Positions 6,702-12,372 of a DNA stretch of 12,538 nt are shown here, in pieces. The notes below the pieces were generated by a model, which did no database searches, was not told where the DNA came from, and saw nothing but the letters and a program-made list of their open reading frames with translations. The stretch comes from an uncultured Collinsella sp. (GTDB taxonomy: Bacteria; Actinomycetota; Coriobacteriia; Coriobacteriales; Coriobacteriaceae): NCBI GenBank assembly GCA_900550735.1, contig URTD01000041.1, positions 1-12,538 on the forward strand, read 5' to 3'. The first letter of the stretch is position 1. Every line of letters starts with the position of its first letter. Both the position numbers and the translations under genes were made by a program.

Positions 6702-8039
6702 TTAGGGAAGTTCGCGCTTGACAACCTCGACGATGTCGTCGACAACGCGCTGGGTCAGCTCGTGCGTCTCGGCCTCGGCCATCACGCGGACCAGCGGCTC
6801 GGTACCGCTCGGGCGCACCAGAATGCGGCCGCGACCGTCAAGCTCCTTCTCGGCAGCAGCGACGGCATCCCAGATGGGCTGGCAATCGTCCAGACCGGCC
6901 TTGTTGTCAGAATGCACGTTGACGAGTACCTGCGGGTACTTCTTCATGATGCCGGCAAGATCGGTGAGGGTACGACCGGTGCGCTTGAGCACGGCCAGAA
7001 GCTGCAGAGCCGTCACCAGGCCGTCACCGGTGGTGTTGTGCTCCAGGAAGATGATGTGGCCGGACTGTTCGCCGCCGATGACGGCGCCGTCCGCGAGCAT
7101 GCGCTCCAGAACGTAGCGGTCGCCCACGGCGGTCTGGACCATCTCGAAGCCCTGCTCCTTCATAGCGATGGAGAAGCCCAGGTTGCACATAACGGTCGAG
7201 ACGATCTCGGAGTTGGCGAGCTTGCCGCGAGCGGCGAGGTCAGAACCGCAGATAGCCAGGATGTAGTCACCGTCGATCTCATTGCCCTCGCTGTCCACGA
7301 ACAGCACGCGATCGGCATCGCCGTCGTGGGCCAAGCCGATATCGGCGTGGGTGCGCAGCACGAGCTCGCGCAGGGGCTCGAGGTGAGTGGAGCCGCACTC
7401 GACATTGATGTCGGTACCGCAATAATCGGTGTTGATGGCATGGACCGTGGCGCCCAGGCGCTGTAGCGCGGCGGGCGTAGTCTGGCAGGAAGCACCGTGA
7501 CCGCAGTCGACGGCAACGACCAGGCCGTCGAGCCTCAGGCCATCAAGCGTATCGATGGCGTGGTCGACGTATGCCTTGCGAGCGTCCTTCATCTTGATGA
7601 TGTGGCCCACGCCGGCACCGGTCGGCAGCGTGTCGGCAGCCATGGCTTCCTCGGACATGACCCAGGCGCTGATCTCTTCCTCGACAGCATCGGGAAGCTT
7701 CATTCCTTTGCGGCTAAAGAACTTGATGCCGTTGAACTCCGGCGGATTGTGCGAAGCAGAGATGACGATGCCGCCATCGAGCTCGTTTTGAACAGTGAGC
7801 AGCGCCACGGCGGGCGTGGGGATAACGCCGCAGCAATGCGGACGGCCGCCCTCGGCCATAATGCCGGCAGTCAGAGCGCTCTCGAGCATGGTGCCCGAAA
7901 GACGCGTGTCGCGGCCGATGCAGATGTCCGGACCAAGGAACTTGGTCGCCGCGCGACCCAGGCGAAACGCAAGATCGCACGAAAGATCGGCGTTGGCGAC
8001 GCCACGGACGCCGTCGGTACCGAAGATGTTCTGGGGCAT
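6702..8039 (-). CDS. glmM: Phosphoglucosamine mutase
   Basis: A 445-residue enzyme interconverting glucosamine-6-phosphate and glucosamine-1-phosphate, on the path to UDP-GlcNAc for peptidoglycan. All hallmarks of the alpha-D-phosphohexomutase family are present: GTDGVRG at the N-terminus (7-13), the catalytic phosphoserine loop ISASHNP (93-99, S96), the Mg-binding DGDADR (239-244), the sugar-binding GGEQSGH (322-328) and the phosphate-binding RPSGTEP (409-415). Length is normal. The ATG at 8039 has AAGGAG 7 nt upstream. It follows rpsI on the same strand, the gene order known from other Actinomycetota, but a strong terminator stands between them, so expression needs read-through or a promoter in the last ~50-90 nt. 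Confidence 0.97.
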   Translation of the reverse strand: MPQNIFGTDGVRGVANADLSCDLAFRLGRAATKFLGPDICIGRDTRLSGTMLESALTAGIMAEGGRPHCCGVIPTPAVALLTVQNELDGGIVISASHNPPEFNGIKFFSRKGMKLPDAVEEEISAWVMSEEAMAADTLPTGAGVGHIIKMKDARKAYVDHAIDTLDGLRLDGLVVAVDCGHGASCQTTPAALQRLGATVHAINTDYCGTDINVECGSTHLEPLRELVLRTHADIGLAHDGDADRVLFVDSEGNEIDGDYILAICGSDLAARGKLANSEIVSTVMCNLGFSIAMKEQGFEMVQTAVGDRYVLERMLADGAVIGGEQSGHIIFLEHNTTGDGLVTALQLLAVLKRTGRTLTDLAGIMKKYPQVLVNVHSDNKAGLDDCQPIWDAVAAAEKELDGRGRILVRPSGTEPLVRVMAEAETHELTQRVVDDIVEVVKRELP

Positions 8040-8087
8040 AGGATCGCTCCTTCCCTAGCAGGCGATATGCAACCGCCCACCCTAGTC

Positions 8088-8132
8088 GAAAAAGAAAAGC
8101 GGGACCCGCCGAGGAATCGGCAGGCCCCGCTT
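8088..8132 (-). terminator. Intrinsic terminator after rpsI
   Basis: On the minus strand a 16-bp stem (8132-8117 with 8112-8097, two G-U pairs, TTCC loop) is followed by TTTTCTTTTTC (8098-8088). It ends the rplM-rpsI transcript about 50 nt before the glmM start. A small extra stem TATCTC/GAGATA (8141-8157) lies between the rpsI stop and this terminator. Confidence 0.93.
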
Positions 8133-8162
8133 GTACATTGTATCTCGAAAGGAGATAAAACC

Positions 8163-8558
<396 letters not shown>

Positions 8559-8560
8559 CT

Positions 8561-9004
8561 TTAAGCCTCCAGCTCAATCTTCGTGGGGTTCTGGGCAGCA
8601 TGCGGATGCTCGGCACCAGCGTAGACCTTAAGCTTGGTCATCTGGGCACGGCCGAGGGTGGTCTTGGGCAGCATACCGCGAACGGCGCGCTCGATGACCT
8701 TCTCCGGGTGCTTCTCCATAGCCTGGCGGAAGCTCTCAGCCTTGAGGCCGCCGTTGTAGCCGCTGTGGCGATAATAGGTCTTCGTGTCGGCCTTGTTACC
8801 GGTAAGCTGGACCTTATCGGCGTTGATGACGACAACGAAGTCGCCGCAGTCGCTGTTGGGCGTGAACTGGGGCTTGTTCTTACCGCGCAGGATCATTGCG
8901 ATCTGGGTGGCAAGACGGCCCAGGACAGCACCATCGGCGTCGACGAGAACCCAGTTGCGCTGGACCTCGCCCTGCTTGGCGTAGTGAGTCGATTTCGAAA
9001 TCAC
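8561..9004 (-). CDS. rplM: 50S ribosomal protein L13
   Basis: A 147-residue L13, an early-assembly protein of the large subunit. The family signature is clear: WVLVDADGAVLGRLATQIA, LRGKNKPQFTPNSDCGDFVVVINADKVQLTG, KTYYRHSGYNGGLK, and AVRGMLPKTTLGRAQMTKLKVYAG. The start is GTG (9004) with GGAGGAG about 6 nt upstream, and the protein begins MISKSTHYAKQGE. It is first in the rplM-rpsI unit and is preceded by a near-consensus promoter (9098-9071) and a stem-loop at the predicted 5' end of the transcript. Confidence 0.98.
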   Translation of the reverse strand: MISKSTHYAKQGEVQRNWVLVDADGAVLGRLATQIAMILRGKNKPQFTPNSDCGDFVVVINADKVQLTGNKADTKTYYRHSGYNGGLKAESFRQAMEKHPEKVIERAVRGMLPKTTLGRAQMTKLKVYAGAEHPHAAQNPTKIELEA

Positions 9005-9032
9005 TTAGACTCCTCCATGTACAGTACGTGTT

Positions 9033-9064
9033 GTTACAGAGATTCACGGGGCTCTGCAAGTAAC
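9033..9064 (-). ncRNA. Candidate rplM leader hairpin (possible L13 autoregulatory element)
   Basis: In the predicted ~60-nt leader of rplM, GTTA and CAGAG (separated by a CTTG bulge) pair with CTCTGTAAC, forming a 9-bp stem with a 4-nt bulge and a 10-nt loop. It starts at or next to the expected transcription start (about 9064). Ribosomal-protein leaders of this size often bind the encoded protein, and an L13 leader is known in Firmicutes, but this stem has not been matched to it. The structure is seen; the role is inferred. Confidence 0.45.
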
Positions 9065-9070
9065 CCGTCC

Positions 9071-9098
9071 ATATTACCCCGCTCGCCGTACGAGTCAA
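9071..9098 (-). promoter_or_regulatory. rplM-rpsI promoter
   Basis: On the minus strand TTGACT (9098-9093), a 16-nt spacer, then TAATAT (9076-9071), a near-consensus sigma-70-type promoter pointing at rplM. Expected transcription start is about 9064. Confidence 0.8.
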
Positions 9099-9198
9099 CA
9101 GGTATTTTGGCTCCGACCAGAGTTTCTGCACATGTCATCCACGAGCCGTGATTTTTCCAGCTCTTTAGCTGTTGTCATTTTTTGAGGGTTCGCCGTCG

Positions 9199-10077
9199 CT
9201 AGCGTTCAACGAACTCTTGGATTTCCGCGAGCAGGCGCTTTGCCTCCTGACGGCCCTGGATATACAGGTCGAGGAGCTTTGCCGAATCGTGCTCGACATG
9301 GCCGACCTCGACCGGCTTTTGCGGAGCGACGACCAACGCACGGCCCTCGCGCTCATACTTCCACAGGTGCATGCGCTGGATGTTATAACGGTCGTGGCGC
9401 GTCTCGATAGCCTCGAGCAGATAGGGGTAGTCGGCATAGCGGGCGCGCGCGGCAGGCATAAACTCGTAGGGCTTTTTCTCGTACGAGCGGTCCTGCGTGA
9501 CGATGACGACCGCACGGTCGAAGCCCGCCTCTTCGAGCACATGCTCGATAGGAACCGAATCGGCCACGCCGCCATCGACGTATTTGTGCCCGTCAATCTC
9601 GACCGGCGGCGTCACCAGCGGCAAAGAGGTCGATGCGCGCACAGCGTCGAGATCGAGCACGGCGCTTTTGACCGGCAGGTACGTGGCGGTTCCAAAGAGC
9701 ATGTCCGTCGCGACGGCGTACATCTCGATGGGGCTCGCGTCGAACGTCTCGTTGTCAAAGGGATCCAGGCGGTCCTGGACATCGTTGAAGATAAAGTCGT
9801 AACCCACAATGGAACCCGTGGACGCAAACGATGCGGCGCCCATGAAGCGGCTGTCGTTGCAGAAAGCCAGGTTGATGCGGTTGGCACGGCCGATCTGGTG
9901 CGACTTGTAGTTCACGCCGTTGAGGGCACCGGCCGATACACCGTAGACAGCCGGAATCTCGACGCCGGCCTCCATGAGAACGTCGAGCGCGCCCGCGGTA
10001 AATTGTCCGCGGAAGCTGCCGCCCTCCAGGACGAGCGCGACCTTGCCGGCGTTCTTTGCCTTATCTTCTGCAGTCAT
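9199..10077 (-). CDS. Patatin-like phospholipase / serine hydrolase (RssA-like)
   Basis: A 292-residue protein of the bacterial patatin family, lipid acyl hydrolases with a Ser-Asp dyad. Visible parts are the oxyanion loop LEGGSFRGQF (17-26), the nucleophile elbow GVSAG (46-50, S48) and the DGG motif KYVDGG (165-170, D168). The oxyanion loop has Ser where most members have a third Gly (GGG). No signal peptide or membrane segment is seen, so it is probably cytoplasmic. The ATG at 10077 has an excellent AGGAGG ribosome-binding site 5 nt upstream. It is monocistronic here. Its upstream side faces the 62-bp hairpin repeat array and the 3' end of ssrA. Whether the substrate is a lipid or another ester cannot be told. 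Confidence 0.88.
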   Translation of the reverse strand: MTAEDKAKNAGKVALVLEGGSFRGQFTAGALDVLMEAGVEIPAVYGVSAGALNGVNYKSHQIGRANRINLAFCNDSRFMGAASFASTGSIVGYDFIFNDVQDRLDPFDNETFDASPIEMYAVATDMLFGTATYLPVKSAVLDLDAVRASTSLPLVTPPVEIDGHKYVDGGVADSVPIEHVLEEAGFDRAVVIVTQDRSYEKKPYEFMPAARARYADYPYLLEAIETRHDRYNIQRMHLWKYEREGRALVVAPQKPVEVGHVEHDSAKLLDLYIQGRQEAKRLLAEIQEFVER

Positions 10078-10138
10078 ATTGACCTCCTGCGATTGCGTTT
10101 TGGCTTTCTTCTACCCAGTTTTGGGATGGCGAGCGCGC

Positions 10139-10200
10139 AGTTTTTGGAGTTGAGGAGGGCGGAGCGGTCGGCGGGAAAGCGTGTCCCGTTCTCAGAGCAA
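10139..10200. repeat. Degenerate unit of the 62-bp array
   Basis: The second half (GGGAAAGCGTGTCCC at ~10173-10187 and the following TTCTCAGAGC) aligns in phase with the 62-bp units to its right. The first half has diverged, so the left stem arm is lost. It marks the decayed edge of the array. Confidence 0.5.
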
Positions 10201-10448
10201 ATTCCGGGTCGCATTTTCCGCTGAGCCCGCCATCAGGAAAATGAATCCCATTCCGAGCTTAGATTCCGGGACGCGCTTTCCGCTTGAGCTGCCATTGGGA
10301 AAGCATGTCCCACTCTACGGCTCGATTCCGGGTCGCAGTTTCCGCTTGAGGCGCCATCCGGAAACTACGTCCCAGTCTGAGCGCGGATTCCGGGATGGAC
10401 TTTCCGCCTGGGCCGCCATTGGGAAAGCACGTCCCGGTCTGCGTTGCC
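10201..10448. repeat. Four tandem 62-bp hairpin-forming repeats
   Basis: Four units of exactly 62 bp, each starting ATTCCGGG: 10201-10262, 10263-10324, 10325-10386 and 10387-10448. All share ATTCCGGG, TTTCCGC, GCCAT, GGAAA and TCCC at fixed positions and align without gaps. In each, TTTCC (unit positions 15-19) pairs with GGAAA (36-40), and GGG (6-8) with CCC (47-49). Pair 14-41 is T-A, C-G, G-C and C-G in the four units, and pair 13-42 is A-T, G-C, A-T and A-C. The bases change while pairing is mostly kept. 62 is not a multiple of 3, which argues against coding. No spacers as in CRISPR. The family is not recognised. Confidence 0.85.
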
Positions 10449-10451
10449 AAG

Positions 10452-10498
10452 GCGTTTTCTTTACGCCCGCGCCCTGCATAGAGTTCGATTCTCCGCGG
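10452..10498. repeat. 47-bp direct repeat, copy 1 (carries inverted tmRNA T-arm)
   Basis: Starts GCGTTTTCTTTACG and ends GATTCTCCGCGG. It matches copy 2 at 10662-10708 with one difference (T at 10479, C at 10689). It includes GAGTTCGATTCTCCGCG (10481-10497), identical to the tmRNA T-arm but on the opposite strand to ssrA. It abuts the last 62-bp unit. Confidence 0.85.
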
Positions 10499-10661
10499 GT
10501 AGGGGGATCCGTTGATGCGGCGCATGGCTCGCTGAGATTCGATAAACATCGCATCCGTTTTGAGTCGGAAGTTTGCGCGGAGAATCCGCGTATTTGCTTC
10601 GCAAATCCGCACCGGCTTCGGCCGCCTGCCGGCGTCCTCGCCCGCGGGCTAAAAACGCTCC
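10499..10661. other. Non-coding spacer with serial hairpins
   Basis: No gene is supported. Small hairpins follow each other: CGCGGA (10576-10581) with TCCGCG (10585-10590), ATTTGC (10592-10597) with GCAAAT (10601-10606), and CCGGC (10612-10616) with GCCGG (10628-10632). The first includes CGCGGAGAATC (10576-10586), an 11-nt partial copy of the T-arm sequence in the ssrA orientation as it reads on the plus strand. Confidence 0.55.
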
Positions 10662-10672
10662 GCGTTTTCTTT
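10652..10672 (+). terminator. Terminator-like hairpin overlapping repeat copy 2
   Basis: AAAACGC (10652-10658), loop TCC, GCGTTTT (10662-10668), then CTTT. It could stop plus-strand transcription weakly, and with TTTTT on the other side it is also U-rich in the minus direction, i.e. after the ssrA terminator. No gene on either side clearly needs it. Confidence 0.4.
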
Positions 10673-10708
10673 ACGCCCGCGCCCTGCACAGAGTTCGATT
10701 CTCCGCGG
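10662..10708. repeat. 47-bp direct repeat, copy 2 (carries inverted tmRNA T-arm)
   Basis: Second copy, 210 bp from the first, 46 of 47 identical. Its GAGTTCGATTCTCCGCG (10691-10707) is inverted relative to the T-arm of ssrA at 10773-10789, so the ssrA terminator lies between two inverted T-arm sequences. It lacks an acceptor stem and CCA, so it is not a tRNA gene. Confidence 0.85.
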
Positions 10709-10715
10709 TATCTAT

Positions 10716-10755
10716 AAGTAATAAAAAGCAGGTAGGTGCGTTTACCTACCTGCTT
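10716..10755 (-). terminator. Intrinsic terminator of ssrA
   Basis: On the minus strand AAGCAGGTAGGT (10755-10744) pairs perfectly with ACCTACCTGCTT (10737-10726), 6-nt loop, followed by TTTATTACTT. It begins 9 nt after the tmRNA 3' end. Confidence 0.95.
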
Positions 10756-10763
10756 GTAACTAT

Positions 10764-11127
10764 TGGTGGAGGCGCGGAGAATCGAACTCCGGTCCACGAA
10801 AGCCCCCTGATTGGCATCTCCAAGCTCAGTCGCTGGTTTAGTCTCGGACGCTTTGCGCGCAGCGACACGCTCGCGGCGTCCTAACCGGTTCGGTCTTAGC
10901 CTGCGCCATACCGATTACGTGCGCAGGAGCATTCCCCTAAAATGACGTCGCGCCGGTGTCGGGGAAATCACCGGGTTGACGCGCCGCTATAAATTAAGCA
11001 GCGAGAGCCATAGGCTCAAAAGAAGAGTTGTTGTCAATTCAATTTGACGGTACCCCTGTTTAACGAGGCGAGGAGACCTCGGCTTGCTTCCTCTCTCAGA
11101 GCTATCGTGTCGAAACCAGTCGCCCCC
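10764..11127 (-). ncRNA. ssrA: Transfer-messenger RNA (tmRNA)
   Basis: tmRNA rescues stalled ribosomes with SmpB and adds a degradation tag. The 5' end GGGGGCGACTGGTTTCGAC and the 3' end GGAGTTCGATTCTCC...GCGCCTCCACCA are diagnostic: GGGGGCG pairs with CGCCTCC (one G-U) to form the acceptor stem, GGAG/CTCC is the T-arm, and CCA is encoded. Length is 364 nt. The tag frame is at 11038-10994, reading (I)DNNSSFEPMALAA then TAA. The -MALAA end fits recognition by Clp proteases. The resume codon is uncertain: an in-frame TGA lies directly before ATT, so tagging could begin at ATT or at the next codon GAC. Internal GC-rich pseudoknot stems (for example around 10930-10985) are apparent. No promoter was clearly seen; the region upstream of 11127 may hold a processed 5' extension. 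Confidence 0.96.
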
Positions 11128-11363
11128 GAATGTCGGGAAGTCTGGATGGCATTGGGCACGAGCACCCAACACCCGTCGACTTTTCAAGGAACGTGCAGGG
11201 CGAGCCCCGCTTGTGGAGTGTTATCTTACCACGTTCTGAAAGCGGACAGCTGTTCTATGCACGAGCTGTGAAGACCCTAATGTGCACCATACTTCGCACT
11301 TTTGCTACCGAACGCGTCACGTATATTTTCGCCAAGCAAAATTGACCCGTCGAAAGGACCGTT
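11128..11363. promoter_or_regulatory. Divergent intergenic region between ssrA and the 144-aa gene
   Basis: This 236-bp region must drive ssrA leftward and the small acidic protein rightward. Rightward, TATATT (11322-11327) is a plausible -10 but has only a poor -35 (TTTTGC or TTGCTA) before it. Leftward, TAAGAT near 11222 is a possible -10 with no good -35, which would imply a 5' tmRNA precursor. TTGGG/CCCAA (about 11151-11168) forms a short stem. Nothing here is firm. Confidence 0.3.
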
Positions 11364-11798
11364 ATGGATACCAAGCAGCAACTCGTCAATGCCCTCGCAG
11401 GCCTGGGCTCAACCATTACCGAAGCCATGGATGTCATCGAAGGCTTTGTCCCCTGTGGGCATCCCGCCCTCACGGTATCGAACGCACTCGTCGCGCTGGA
11501 CGCTGACGATGATGCAGCTCTCGCCCAGCAGCTTGAGACCGTCGAGGGCTTTATCGACCACGTGAGCGAGAACCGCGGCGTGACCGCCTACCACGGCATC
11601 GAGGTCGAGCTCGCGGGTCCCAAAGCCGATCTGCTCGCAGCAATCCGCGAGGTAGGCGCCCTTATGCAGACCGCAGGCGTCAAGAACACCCAGGTCAACG
11701 AGTGGGTCTACCGCAGCCTGGCAGCACTAAACGATTCCGACGAAAAGGCAGCCGAGCAGCTCGCAGAAAGTCCCGCCATTAAGGCCGAGCTTTTGTAA
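11364..11798 (+). CDS. Small acidic protein of unknown function
   Basis: A 144-residue protein that I do not recognise. GAAAGGA ends 5 nt before the ATG, a good ribosome-binding site, and codon use is C/G-ending like its neighbours, so it is probably real. It is acidic and rich in Ala, Leu, Glu and Asp. The pattern suggests mostly helices with a break at GFVPCGHPALTVSN (27-40) and a second at YHGIEVELAGPKAD (76-89). It has one Cys (C31) next to H33, too few for a standard metal site. No signal peptide or membrane span. It stands alone between ssrA and a convergent toxin-antitoxin-like pair. Function cannot be inferred. Confidence 0.75.
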   Translation: MDTKQQLVNALAGLGSTITEAMDVIEGFVPCGHPALTVSNALVALDADDDAALAQQLETVEGFIDHVSENRGVTAYHGIEVELAGPKADLLAAIREVGALMQTAGVKNTQVNEWVYRSLAALNDSDEKAAEQLAESPAIKAELL

Positions 11799-11807
11799 AT
11801 AGCAGAC

Positions 11808-11844
11808 GCGGGTCCCTTGGCGCATCGTCGTCCAAGAGGCCCGC
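11808..11844. terminator. Convergent stem-loop without a U-run
   Basis: GCGGGTCCCTTGG (11808-11820) pairs with CCAAGAGGCCCGC (11832-11844), 13 positions with one G-U pair and one C-A mismatch, 11-nt loop. It lies between two converging genes (stops at 11798 and 11857), so it may serve as a bidirectional U-less terminator. No T-run follows on either strand. Confidence 0.45.
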
Positions 11845-11856
11845 AAACAGTTCGCG

Positions 11857-12372
11857 TCAACCGATAGCCACGCCACCACGTTCGGCCAAAGCAAGAATCG
11901 GCATCATTTGACGAGGTGTCTTTGCTGCAAGATCGGCATGTTCGAGCAGCTTACGATCGTTGGTCACCAAGTAATCGACCTGCGCGCGCTTGCACGCGGC
12001 GAGTACCAAGTTGTCCTCGTAATCACGATGGAGCGTCAGATATTTGTCGGCTAGCCACAAATCGGATGCATCAGCACCCACGGCCATAGCGTTTTCGGTC
12101 ATATTCCGGACAAACGCCAGCGCCGCATCGCCAATTGCACGGGCAGAAGCCTCGTCGAGTGCTCCCCCGCTGGCAAGAACGCTACGCTTCAGCTCGTGTT
12201 GGACAACGTACAGCACGTCCTTGGCAATATGCACCGGAAAGAACAGCAACGCCCCCGTCTCCGTCGCCTGCCCAATAAACGCACGCGCGGCAAGCGACTC
12301 GGCATGGTCAACACAAAACGAATCAACCCATACGTTGGCGTCCACCATGATCTTGAGAGGCGCCCCACTCAC
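11857..12372 (-). CDS. PIN-domain protein, probable VapC-like toxin RNase
   Basis: A 171-residue PIN-domain protein. PIN proteins are Mg-dependent RNases with a cluster of acidic residues. Visible candidates are D11 (IMVDANVWVD), D120 (DYEDNLVLAACKRA) and D139 (DYLVTNDRKLL), with D52 or E60 as the likely fourth. It starts at GTG 12372, and this GTG overlaps the TGA of the upstream gene (GTGA), with AAGGGG about 8 nt before it, so translation is coupled. An in-frame ATG at M9 is a less likely start, since it would lie just before the first catalytic Asp and strip the preceding strand. The paired arrangement fits a toxin-antitoxin module with the antitoxin first. A non-toxin RNA-processing PIN protein is possible. 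Confidence 0.82.
   Translation of the reverse strand: MSGAPLKIMVDANVWVDSFCVDHAESLAARAFIGQATETGALLFFPVHIAKDVLYVVQHELKRSVLASGGALDEASARAIGDAALAFVRNMTENAMAVGADASDLWLADKYLTLHRDYEDNLVLAACKRAQVDYLVTNDRKLLEHADLAAKTPRQMMPILALAERGGVAIG

Noticed and set aside
9119..9198. Small CAGCT/AGCTG hairpin after the patatin gene as its terminator
   Set aside because: The stem is only 5 bp and the downstream side in the gene's sense is A-rich, not U-rich.
9172..10224. Plus-strand open frame of 350 codons
   Set aside because: It is antisense to the patatin-like gene, whose catalytic motifs and ribosome-binding site are clear.
10201..10448. CRISPR array
   Set aside because: The units abut without unique spacers, unit length is 62 bp, and no cas gene is present.
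10452..10498. tRNA gene or fragment
   Set aside because: Only a T-arm-like sequence with a mismatch in its stem; no acceptor stem, anticodon arm or CCA.
10181..10717. Open frame of 178 codons across the repeats
   Set aside because: It runs through 62-bp units, whose length shifts frame each time, and through the T-arm repeats. The doubled peptide segment comes from the 47-bp DNA repeat. No ribosome-binding site.
10452..10789. Integrated island with attL/attR at ssrA
   Set aside because: The T-arm copies are inverted relative to ssrA rather than direct, only ~300 bp lie between, and no integrase is present.
10315..10797. Minus-strand open frame of 160 codons
   Set aside because: It starts inside ssrA and crosses its terminator and repeats; a typical spurious ORF over structured RNA.
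10987..11187. Minus-strand open frame of 66 codons
   Set aside because: It lies mostly within the tmRNA gene and is in a different frame from the tag.
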